This document shows positions 1 to 5,411 of a DNA stretch of 6,233 bases, piece after piece. The translations under genes were made by a program, and so were the position numbers. The DNA is from Victivallales bacterium (GTDB taxonomy: Bacteria; Verrucomicrobiota; Lentisphaeria; Oligosphaerales; Oligosphaeraceae): the NCBI GenBank assembly GCA_017458805.1, contig JAFTAC010000354.1, positions 1 through 6,233 on the forward strand, written 5' to 3'. The notes beneath the pieces are model-generated. The model saw only the letters and a list, made by a program, of their open reading frames with translations, searched no databases and was not told the origin of the DNA. Position 1 is the stretch's first letter. The number at the start of each line of letters is the position of its first letter.

Positions 1-372
1 AAGAAGCACCAGTTTGCCTGGTATCCCATGCGTCTTCATATAGGTCGTTGCGGCGAGGAACGCCCCGATGGAGGCCGTGCAGATAAGGTTGTGCCCGCAA
101 CCATGACCGACTTCAGGCAACGCATCGTATTCGGCGGCAATGCAAAAGACGGGGGAGCCTTCACCCACCTCCACGCGGTAGGCGGTAGGCTGCTCATATA
201 CGGGTGTGGCTGGCTCGAAGCCAGCTTTCTTCAGCAGTTCCACCTGGGCTGCGCACGCCTTGACCTCCTTGTAGGCCGTTTCGGGATTCTCCCATATATA
301 GTCGGCCAGTTGCCGCAATTCCCCACGCTTGCTTTCAACAGAGGCCTTTAGCTCATTGATCAGATTTTGCAT
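1..372 (-). CDS. M20-family metallopeptidase/amidohydrolase, N-terminal part (cut by window edge)
   Basis: The first 124 codons of a zinc-dependent amidohydrolase read from an ATG at 372 to the left edge without a stop; most of the protein (M20 enzymes are usually near 400 residues) lies outside. The residues NPETAY (29-34) match the usual early motif of M20D proteins. Residues 80-97 (AEYDALPEVGHGCGHNLI) are the signature of the first metal-binding segment, with D83 and the C92-G93-H94 pair. This version with EYDALP resembles the PM20D2/AbgB-like branch, which cleaves dipeptides or p-aminobenzoyl-glutamate-type amides; the exact substrate cannot be read from this part. No signal peptide is seen, so it is probably cytoplasmic. 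The start is supported by AAGAAGGA eight bases upstream. The gene begins 2 nt after the stop of the CNNM gene, which suggests translational coupling. Family assignment is firm; function is not. Confidence 0.88.
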   Translation of the reverse strand, partial: MQNLINELKASVESKRGELRQLADYIWENPETAYKEVKACAAQVELLKKAGFEPATPVYEQPTAYRVEVGEGSPVFCIAAEYDALPEVGHGCGHNLICTASIGAFLAATTYMKTHGIPGKLVLL

Positions 373-374
373 TG

Positions 375-1688
375 TCAACGTCCTTCTTTTGAAAATCTAA
401 TATTCACGATTCTATGCTTCTGAACTTCCAGGATGCGGATGGTATAGCCACGGTAGTTGAAAACTGCCCCCTTGCGCGGTATGCTGCCAGAAAGCTTTAG
501 GGCCAGGCCTGCCGCAGTCTCATACCCCTGGTTCTCTATCTTGAGGCCGAGCACGGCCTCAAGCTCGCGGATATCCGTCTTGCCATCGCACTCGAACACG
601 CCGTCCGCAACTTTGCGGATAGTGGTCACGGCCTGGTTGCGCAAGTCTGCGATGCCTCCCACCAGCAGCCCGATGAGGTCCTCGCTGGTCACCACGCCCA
701 CTACGCCGCCGTATTCATCCACGACCACCATCATGGGGCTATGGCTGTTGCGCAGGTCGTTCAGCACCGCCCCCACCGTCATGCTCTCGGGCACGAAGCT
801 CACGTTTCGGTCAATCAGCTTGGCAATCGGCTGGCACGCCACCTTCCTGTAGGCTTCTTCATCGTTGAACGGCTGCAGGGTGTAGATGCAGCGTCGCAGG
901 CTGATGAGCCCCACGATTTCATCCACGCGCGATTCATACACTGGGAAGCGGGTGAAGCCCGTCTCTTCCGCCAGCTTGATGACATCATCCACCTTTGCGG
1001 TTGTGGGAAGCGACTTAACATCGACCAGGGGCACCATGACCGTCTCGATGGGCTTGTTGTCAAACTCAAGCACCGACGACATGATTTTGCGGGCCTCCTT
1101 GTGAATCACGCCATGCTCCTCGGCCACCTCCGCAAGGACCTTCAAGTCCTCGCGGCTGACCTGTCCCAGCTGCGCGTTCTCCTTGGCGCCCAGCGCCCGT
1201 GCCAGACGCGACGATATTGCGTCCATTGCAAAGACGGCGGGCGTAAACAGTATCCTAAAAAACTGTAGCACCCTCGCCAAGGCCAGCGTCAGTCCTTCCG
1301 CGTGGTTTCGGCCAATGGCCTTGGGCACCAGTTCGGAAAAAAGCAGAAGCGTCGGAGTGACGACGACGGAGGTCAGCAGGCTCTGCATCCCTTTGGTTGC
1401 ACCGAGCCATCCTGCATATTCCGTTTGCAGAAAGGCTGCCACCAGCACCGAACCCACCAGCGTGGTGATGCTGACATGCACCAGATTGGTGCCGAAAAGG
1501 ACAGTGCCGAAGAACGAGCCAGACTGTTCCAGCTGGCTCATTGCCAGCTGGGCAGCTTTGCTGCCTTGCTCCGCCTGATCGCGCAGCCAGGTTTTGTTGA
1601 CAGAGGTGAACGCCGTCTCTATGCAGCAGAAAAGCGCCGCAAGGAAGTAAAGGAGCAGCAGAATGACGATGGTGAAAAACAGGTTCAT
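375..1688 (-). CDS. CNNM/CorC-type (HlyC family) membrane protein, second tandem copy
   Basis: A 437-residue integral membrane protein of the CNNM/CorC family, often annotated as hemolysin family protein and linked to Mg2+ or Co2+ export. Order of parts: a DUF21 membrane domain (about 1-165) with hydrophobic segments near 5-22, 60-85, 103-124 and 137-157, including ETAF (24-27) and SELVPK (118-123); a pair of CBS domains (about 213-345), with VMVPLVDV at 217-224 and VVVDEYGGVVGVV at 321-333; and a C-terminal CorC_HlyC domain (about 355-433). The loop usually written GNNLVN reads GTNLVH (66-71), so two commonly conserved positions differ. The start overlaps the stop of the upstream paralogue by 4 nt (ATGA) and has AGGAGG 7 nt before it. 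It is clearly diverged from its neighbour, not a recent duplicate. Transport substrate is unknown. Confidence 0.93.
   Translation of the reverse strand: MNLFFTIVILLLLYFLAALFCCIETAFTSVNKTWLRDQAEQGSKAAQLAMSQLEQSGSFFGTVLFGTNLVHVSITTLVGSVLVAAFLQTEYAGWLGATKGMQSLLTSVVVTPTLLLFSELVPKAIGRNHAEGLTLALARVLQFFRILFTPAVFAMDAISSRLARALGAKENAQLGQVSREDLKVLAEVAEEHGVIHKEARKIMSSVLEFDNKPIETVMVPLVDVKSLPTTAKVDDVIKLAEETGFTRFPVYESRVDEIVGLISLRRCIYTLQPFNDEEAYRKVACQPIAKLIDRNVSFVPESMTVGAVLNDLRNSHSPMMVVVDEYGGVVGVVTSEDLIGLLVGGIADLRNQAVTTIRKVADGVFECDGKTDIRELEAVLGLKIENQGYETAAGLALKLSGSIPRKGAVFNYRGYTIRILEVQKHRIVNIRFSKEGR
381..388 (-). promoter_or_regulatory. Shine-Dalgarno of the M20 gene, inside the preceding gene
   Basis: On the minus strand AAGAAGGA lies 8 nt before the ATG at 372 and falls within the last codons (K-E-G) of the CNNM gene 375-1688. 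The stop of that gene and the next ATG are separated only by CA, so ribosomes finishing the CNNM gene are placed to restart here. This fixes the start of the partial M20 gene. Confidence 0.7.
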
Positions 1689-3127
1689 GGCGCCACCTCC
1701 TGCCTTGAAGGCTTTTCAGGCTCCGCAGATGGCTCCGTCGTTGTTTCCGTCTGCGCTTCTGGCGGAATGATTTCAACACTCCTGACGCGCCGTCCGCTCA
1801 TGCGTTTGACCACCAGGCGAGTGCCGTCCTCAAGTGTGATGGAGGTGCCTGGACGCGGAATGACCTCTTCGCGTTCCATAATCAGCCCGCCAACCGTGTC
1901 GGCCACGCAATCATCAATGTCGAAGGAGTCGCCCATAACCTTCTGGAGGGCGCGCAGATGGGCGCGTCCGTCGCAGGTGGCGGTGCCGTCCTTGCGATAA
2001 TGCACGGCGTCCTCGTCCTCTTCGCCGCTGGCGAAGCGCCCCACAAACTCCTCGATGATGTCGTTCATGGAGACGATGCCCGCCGTGCCGCCATATTCAT
2101 CCACGACCACGGCAAAGCTGACCGCCTTCTCACGCATGGAGATGAGCAGCTTGTCGATGGGGAGCGTGCCTGGAACGAATGAAGCGGCAGAAAGCGGTTG
2201 TCCTGGCTGTCCGTTCTCCACGTTCTCCTTGAAAAAGGCAAGTGGCATGTCGAGTTCTGCACGTCCCCGCCAGTGCAGGATGTCAACTAGTGAGAACATG
2301 CCCCAGATGTTGTCAATGCTGCCGCTATAGACAGGATACCATGAATGGCGTTTGTTCTTGGCAAAGTCAAAGGCCTCGCGTAGGGTCATGGTATCGGATA
2401 TACCGACAACTTCCATGCGGTGCGTCATAATCTCCTTCACATCGATGGAGCTCAAATCCACGATGCGCGCCAGCATGTTGTACTCTTCGCCATTTGTCGC
2501 ACCTGTCTCCTGGCTCACTGATATGCTGGAAATCAGCTCTTCGGTCGTGATTTCCTTCCAAGGTCCCACAGGCTTCTGCCCCAGCAGGCGCAGCACCACG
2601 TCGCATAGGATTCTCAAAAGCCAGGTGATGGGTGAAAACAGTGTCCGCAGGCTGGAAAGCAACGGCGCGGCCTTGCGCGAAATCTGCGGTGCGTTGGAGT
2701 AGGCCAGCACCTTCGGAGTCTGCTCGCCGAAAATCATCAGCAGAGGCGTGACGATGACAATGTTCAATAAGGAACGCAGCAGCTGCCCCGCACGCTGTAC
2801 ATCATCCGCCGTCATGTTCGGCATGGCCTTTGAAAGCAGTCGTTCCAGTGTGCCGCCGCCTTCTGCCATCCCCTGCGATAGAAACGCAGAAAACAGAGCC
2901 GCCATAAGCACGTTCACAAACATGTTCCCGACTAGAATCGTGCTCAACAGGCGCTGAGGCTGCCTTAACAGAGTGAAAACCAGACGTTCCACGCGGCTTC
3001 CGCTGCTCATGCGTTTCACCTCTGTTCGGCTCAATGACATCAGGGCCGTCTCGGAGGACGAAAAGAAGCCTGAGAAAAACAGCAGAAACACGATACCCAA
3101 TAAAAGCGCAACGGTTGGAAGGCTCAT
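1685..3127 (-). CDS. CNNM/CorC-type (HlyC family) membrane protein, first tandem copy
   Basis: A 480-residue member of the same family as the next gene. The DUF21 membrane domain (about 1-185) begins with a hydrophobic helix (5-22) followed by SSSETALMSLSRTEV (23-37), and contains GNMFVN (67-72) and FGEQTPK (133-139), the family's conserved loops. The CBS pair spans about 230-362, with IMTHRMEVV (233-241), YPVYSGSIDNIWG (264-276) and VVVDEYGGTAGIV (340-352). The CorC_HlyC domain follows (about 375-455). The protein ends with a hydrophilic tail rich in T, E and P (456-480) that the second copy lacks. CBS pairs in this family bind adenine nucleotides and control the membrane domain; that role here is inferred. 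The ATG has GGGGAGGTG with 8 nt spacing. Its 3' end carries the Shine-Dalgarno of the next gene and overlaps it by 4 nt, so both are probably made together. Confidence 0.94.
   Translation of the reverse strand: MSLPTVALLLGIVFLLFFSGFFSSSETALMSLSRTEVKRMSSGSRVERLVFTLLRQPQRLLSTILVGNMFVNVLMAALFSAFLSQGMAEGGGTLERLLSKAMPNMTADDVQRAGQLLRSLLNIVIVTPLLMIFGEQTPKVLAYSNAPQISRKAAPLLSSLRTLFSPITWLLRILCDVVLRLLGQKPVGPWKEITTEELISSISVSQETGATNGEEYNMLARIVDLSSIDVKEIMTHRMEVVGISDTMTLREAFDFAKNKRHSWYPVYSGSIDNIWGMFSLVDILHWRGRAELDMPLAFFKENVENGQPGQPLSAASFVPGTLPIDKLLISMREKAVSFAVVVDEYGGTAGIVSMNDIIEEFVGRFASGEEDEDAVHYRKDGTATCDGRAHLRALQKVMGDSFDIDDCVADTVGGLIMEREEVIPRPGTSITLEDGTRLVVKRMSGRRVRSVEIIPPEAQTETTTEPSAEPEKPSRQEVAP
1696..1701 (-). 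promoter_or_regulatory. Shine-Dalgarno of the second CNNM gene, inside the first
   Basis: AGGAGG on the minus strand, 7 nt before the ATG at 1688, lies within the last codons (Q-E-V) of the upstream CNNM gene. Together with the ATGA stop/start overlap at 1685-1688 it points to coupled translation of the two membrane proteins. Confidence 0.75.
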
Positions 3128-3228
3128 AACTCACACCTCCCCGTGCTTTGGGCTATGGGACGAACGCAATATCGTCCAGGACCTCCAGGGTCGTCTGAAT
3201 TCGTACTCTCTTTGCTCTCTTTATTCAT
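3124..3228 (-). CDS. Possible 34-residue small protein or leader peptide, overlapping the first CNNM gene
   Basis: An open frame of 34 codons starts with ATG at 3228, preceded by AAGGA with 5 nt spacing, and stops at TGA in an ATGA overlap with the CNNM start at 3127. The product begins MNKESKESTN, then has an acidic and glycine/proline stretch (DDPGGPG, 12-18), and ends in a basic part with two cysteines (C21, C32). No membrane segment or signal peptide is visible and I recognise no family. An in-frame stop lies upstream near 3265, so this is the only ATG. A good ribosome site plus the same stop/start geometry as the next junction favours a translated leader. Against it are the short length, no recognisable motif and the fair chance of such a frame arising at random. 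The CNNM gene also has its own strong Shine-Dalgarno inside this ORF. Confidence 0.35.
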   Translation of the reverse strand: MNKESKESTNSDDPGGPGRYCVRPIAQSTGRCEL

Positions 3229-3304
3229 ATTTTTCCTTGGTTTTGGGGGCTGCCACAGGTCTGGCTATTCAGCTAAAGTTATGTTCCCAGGGGAGTTTGG
3301 CGTA

Positions 3305-3452
3305 GGCCGCGTAAGCGGCCAGCGCACGATAGTGCGCAACAATCGTAGCCCAATGCAAGCGCCCTTGGGCGCGAGCATTGGGAAGTGCCGCCCCCATGAC
3401 TTCGCGCCCGGAGGGCGCAACAAAAACATTGCATTTTCCAACTCTCATGGGG
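3305..3452. repeat. Cluster of four consecutive perfect hairpins
   Basis: Four hairpins follow each other. First, GGCCGC/GCGGCC at 3305-3320 with loop GTAA. Second, GCGCAC/GTGCGC at 3322-3337 with loop GATA. Third, CCCAATGC/GCATTGGG at 3349-3382, enclosing an inner GCGCCC/GGGCGC pair (3359-3372). Fourth, GCGCCC/GGGCGC at 3404-3418 with loop GGA, itself enclosed by CCCCATGA (3392-3399) and TCATGGGG (3445-3452). The inner arms of the third and the arms of the fourth are identical. GCGCAACAA occurs at the end of the second hairpin (3334-3342) and again at the end of the fourth (3415-3423). None is followed by a good T-run on the minus strand, so simple intrinsic termination does not explain the whole set. 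It could be a palindromic intergenic repeat of REP/BIME type, a MITE remnant or a structured RNA. Confidence 0.75.
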
Positions 3453-3480
3453 AACAGAGCATCAGCTGAATCTCCAGCGG

Positions 3481-3562
3481 TTGCACTAGCCCCAGGCTTT
3501 TTCTCACCATCCTGCCACAGCCTTAAAGGGCGATGCCCCCCTAGCAGGCAGGCTGCAAGTGC
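3481..3562. repeat. Second set of imperfect inverted repeats downstream of the epimerase-like gene
   Basis: Just past the stop at 3569, GCACT (3483-3487) can pair with AGTGC (3558-3562) and the adjoining AGCC (3488-3491) with GGCT (3551-3554), leaving a 3-nt bulge. Inside, CCTGCC (3511-3516) can pair with GGCAGG (3547-3552), an alternative that competes with the outer stem, and GGGC/GCCC forms a small hairpin (3528-3538). On the minus strand the small hairpin is followed by TTTAA, so a weak terminator for the pan-epimerase transcript is possible. Pairing is modest and partly exclusive. Confidence 0.35.
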
Positions 3563-3568
3563 TGGTCC

Positions 3569-4378
3569 TCAAAATGTTTTTTTCAGGAAGGCGATGCTCT
3601 TTCCCGCAATCTCTTCGGGCGGGTAGATGAAGTTGAACACCTCGACGGAGGCATAGTCGTCATAGCCTATTTCCCTGATGCCTCGCACGATGGGCTCATA
3701 GTCCGTATCGCCCCAGCCTGGCCCATCGAGATTCGCGTCATTCACATGGAAATGACCAACATAGCCCTTTGCACCGCGGATGATTTCATCCAGCGGACGT
3801 CCTTCACCGCACATGGCCTTGACATCGATGTGTACCTTGAAGTTGGGGTGGTTGATCTCATCGCACATTTTCACGCCTTCGGCGACCGTGTTGATGAAAT
3901 CGGTTTCCTTGGTGCTAAGAGGTTCGATGCAGAGATTGACCTTGCGCTCGGCTGCCGTGTCCATCAGGGAGCGGAAGGTTTCCACCGACCAGTCCCATGC
4001 CTGCTTGTAGCTCACGCCAGGCAGAAGGTTGCGGCTTTTAGGTGAACCGATGACCATGCGGTCGCCGCCCAGGTCCGCACAGAAGTGGATAAGTGCCTCG
4101 AAGTAGTCGCGTGTACGGCGGCGCAGCCCCTTGTCGGGACAGTCAAGGTAGAGGCCTTCAGGTTTGGTCAGCAGCCAGTGCAAACCGATGATTTCCACGC
4201 CCGTCTTTTCGGCGGCGGCGCGGATTGCATCACGCCGTGAAGCAGGAACGTCCAGCACGGATTCGGCGATGGTGAAAGGGGAGACTTCCACGCCCTGATA
4301 GCCCATGTCCCTGGCCAGTTTGAAGGCATCCTCCACTGGCCAGCCAACGCAAAACTCGTTGCACATCGCAAATTTCAT
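3569..4378 (-). CDS. Sugar isomerase/epimerase-like TIM-barrel protein (xylose isomerase-like superfamily)
   Basis: A 269-residue cytoplasmic protein of the AP_endonuc_2 / xylose isomerase-like TIM-barrel group, often annotated sugar phosphate isomerase/epimerase. Barrel strands are seen at GVEV (29-32), EIIGLHW (62-68), NLCIEP (148-153), VHIDVKAM (182-189), VGHFHVND (207-214) and ASVEVF (243-248). The likely metal ligands are E152, D185, H211 and E246. Their spacing equals what I recall for D-psicose 3-epimerases (E150, D183, H209, E244), and E158 matches the second catalytic Glu region. The family His three residues after the Asp is alanine here (A188), and the Arg six after the His is leucine (L217), so a different substrate is likely. 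The ATG at 4378 is supported by AAGGAG 6 nt upstream. It follows panC by 72 nt and may be co-transcribed, but no role in pantothenate synthesis is known to me. Confidence 0.88.
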   Translation of the reverse strand: MKFAMCNEFCVGWPVEDAFKLARDMGYQGVEVSPFTIAESVLDVPASRRDAIRAAAEKTGVEIIGLHWLLTKPEGLYLDCPDKGLRRRTRDYFEALIHFCADLGGDRMVIGSPKSRNLLPGVSYKQAWDWSVETFRSLMDTAAERKVNLCIEPLSTKETDFINTVAEGVKMCDEINHPNFKVHIDVKAMCGEGRPLDEIIRGAKGYVGHFHVNDANLDGPGWGDTDYEPIVRGIREIGYDDYASVEVFNFIYPPEEIAGKSIAFLKKTF

Positions 4379-4427
4379 TGGTATCTCCTTGTTTAAAATC
4401 TTGTGGATTGTCGCCGCAAGTCGTGTG

Positions 4428-4448
4428 CCGCCAGCGAGATGCTGGCGG
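4428..4448. terminator. Perfect 8-bp hairpin between panC and the epimerase-like gene
   Basis: CCGCCAGC (4428-4435) and GCTGGCGG (4441-4448) pair perfectly around a 5-nt loop, starting 2 nt after the panC stop codon. Read on the plus strand it is followed by TTTT, as in an intrinsic terminator; on the minus strand, where the genes lie, the T-run comes before the stem and no U-tract follows. For the minus-strand transcript it is therefore more likely a 3'-end protecting or attenuating intercistronic stem than a strong terminator. Confidence 0.5.
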
Positions 4449-4450
4449 TT

Positions 4451-5290
4451 TTACCCCAAAAAGGCATTGTCTATCAGGCGTGTTGTGCCGAAATAGACGG
4501 CGGCGGCGAGCAGGGCGGGCCTGTCGGCCTTTGCCAGCGGCTCCAGCGTGTCCTGAGAGTTAAGGACGATGTAGTCGATTCTCCCCTGTGCCTCCTCCAC
4601 GCTTTTTCTCACGATGGCGATCAACGCTTCTGCGTCCTTCTCTCCAGCTTTCCAGGCGGCTTCAGCAGCAAGGATGCCGCGTGAGAGGCTAAGCGCACGG
4701 GTGCGTTCGTCGGGGCTCAGGTAGCGGTTGCGGGAGCTCATCGCCAGGTTGTCTGGTTCGCGTACAAGGGGCGATGTGACGATTTCAATGGGGACGTTCA
4801 AGTCCCGCACCATCCGCTGGATAATCAACGCCTGCTGAGCGTCCTTGCGCCCGAAAACGGCGACATCGCTCCGCACGATGTTGAAGAGCTTCAGGCAGAC
4901 CGTGCAGACACCGCGGAAGTGGATGGGGCGCGTCACGCCGCACATCGGCTTGGAGAGCTTCTCCTCCACAACCCAAGTGGAGAAGTCAGGTGCGTACATG
5001 ACGGCGGGCGTCGGTGCAAAGATGGCATCCACGCCATTGGCCTCGCAGGCCTTGGAATCCCGCTCAAAGTCCCTGGGGTACTTGTCCAAATCTTCCGTCG
5101 GTCCGAACTGCGTCGGGTTCACAAAGATGCTGACGACCACCTTGTCGGCCAGTTCATGCGCACGGGCCACCAAAGACATGTGCCCTGCATGGAGGTAGCC
5201 CATCGTGGGCACCAATGCCACTTTTGCGCCTTCCGCATGCCATTTCGCGCTCGCGGCGCGCATCTCTTCAACTGTTCTGAAAACTTCCAT
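4451..5290 (-). CDS. panC: Pantothenate synthetase (pantoate--beta-alanine ligase)
   Basis: PanC joins pantoate and beta-alanine using ATP, through a pantoyl-adenylate, to give pantothenate for coenzyme A; it acts in the cytoplasm. The 279 residues match the usual length. The nucleotidyltransferase HIGH-type motif is PTMGYLHAGH (28-37; H34, H37). It is followed by VNPTQFGPTEDLDKYPRD (57-74), RPIHFRGVCT (121-130), FGRKDAQQ (146-153) and SPLVREPDNLAMSSRN (173-188), where SSRN is the KMSKS-like loop. In the FGRKDAQQ segment the common form is FGEKDxQQ with an aromatic at x; here Glu is Arg and the aromatic is Ala, while K149, D150 and both Gln are kept. The start fits the family's N-terminus. 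The nearest Shine-Dalgarno (AAAGGAAA) is rather far away, 12 nt. It lies 118 nt after panB, almost certainly in one operon. Confidence 0.97.
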   Translation of the reverse strand: MEVFRTVEEMRAASAKWHAEGAKVALVPTMGYLHAGHMSLVARAHELADKVVVSIFVNPTQFGPTEDLDKYPRDFERDSKACEANGVDAIFAPTPAVMYAPDFSTWVVEEKLSKPMCGVTRPIHFRGVCTVCLKLFNIVRSDVAVFGRKDAQQALIIQRMVRDLNVPIEIVTSPLVREPDNLAMSSRNRYLSPDERTRALSLSRGILAAEAAWKAGEKDAEALIAIVRKSVEEAQGRIDYIVLNSQDTLEPLAKADRPALLAAAVYFGTTRLIDNAFLG

Positions 5291-5302
5291 AACTTGATTA
5301 TT

Positions 5303-5332
5303 TCCTTTAACGATTATGTGTGTTTGTCTCCT
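5303..5332 (-). promoter_or_regulatory. panC translation initiation region with two Shine-Dalgarno-like sites
   Basis: The site nearest to the panC ATG is AAGGA at 5303-5307, with a long 12-nt spacer. A stronger-looking AGGAGA at 5327-5332 has no ATG, GTG or TTG at a usable distance (an ATA sits where a start would be expected). It also forms the palindrome TCTCCAGGAGA. The stronger site may be a relic of an earlier start or simply chance; initiation of panC may be weak or depend on panB translation. Confidence 0.35.
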
Positions 5333-5348
5333 GGAGAACCACCCTATA

Positions 5349-5411
5349 GGACCTAATCCCTAGAAGGCCTAGAGGACCCAGTGGACTTAGTTTTAGAAGA
5401 CCTAATCCCTA
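5349..5411. repeat. Degenerate 9-bp tandem repeat (minisatellite-like) between panB and panC
   Basis: On the plus strand five related 9-mers occur: GGACCTAAT (5349-5357), AGGCCTAGA (5365-5373), GGACCCAGT (5374-5382), GGACTTAGT (5383-5391) and AGACCTAAT (5398-5406). Three of them abut directly. The 13-mer GACCTAATCCCTA is perfectly repeated at 5350-5362 and 5399-5411. The second copy includes the panB stop codon (5409-5411, TAG on the minus strand). No gene or hairpin explains the pattern; it looks like a short repeat array that has decayed by point changes. Confidence 0.65.

Larger units (their letters stand above)
3229..3568. other. Intergenic region rich in inverted repeats, no convincing gene
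   Basis: About 340 nt between the epimerase-like gene and the CNNM cluster. Short open frames on both strands lack ribosome sites and family features. It probably holds the end of the upstream transcript and the promoter of the CNNM operon, but I could not find convincing -35 and -10 boxes. The part from 3305 to 3452 is dominated by perfect hairpins, and 3481-3562 has a second, weaker set. Both are listed separately. Confidence 0.7.

Noticed and set aside
28..2182. Several plus-strand open frames of 74 to 232 codons opposite the CNNM and M20 genes
   Set aside because: They lie antisense to well-recognised genes, have no family motifs and carry low-complexity S/T/P/R-rich translations typical of shadow frames in G+C-rich coding DNA.
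2802..3134. Minus-strand GTG-started frame of 110 codons overlapping the CNNM start
   Set aside because: It is the other reading frame of the clearly coding DUF21 domain; the CNNM ATG at 3127 has the better Shine-Dalgarno spacing and a recognisable product.
3229..3300. Sigma-70-type promoter of the CNNM operon
   Set aside because: A CATAAC on the minus strand resembles a -10 box, but no -35-like sequence is found at the right distance.
3305..3452. CRISPR array or integron attC site
   Set aside because: The repeats are different palindromes without regular direct repeats and spacers, and there is no cas gene, integrase or gene cassette core site nearby.
3488..3503. Plus-strand intrinsic terminator (AGCC, CCA, GGCT, then T-run)
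   Set aside because: The stem is only 4 bp and no plus-strand gene leads into it.
2973..3626. Plus-strand open frames crossing the intergenic region
   Set aside because: They run through the hairpins and into flanking genes, with no ribosome site and no recognisable domain.
4391..4427. Promoter for the epimerase-like gene (TTGCGG, 17 nt, TTAAAC on the minus strand)
   Set aside because: Only about half the positions match each consensus box, and the -10 would abut the Shine-Dalgarno, leaving no room for a transcription start.
5350..5411. Attachment-site direct repeats flanking an insertion
   Set aside because: The two 13-mers are only 49 bp apart with related repeat units in between, so a decayed tandem array explains them better than an inserted element.
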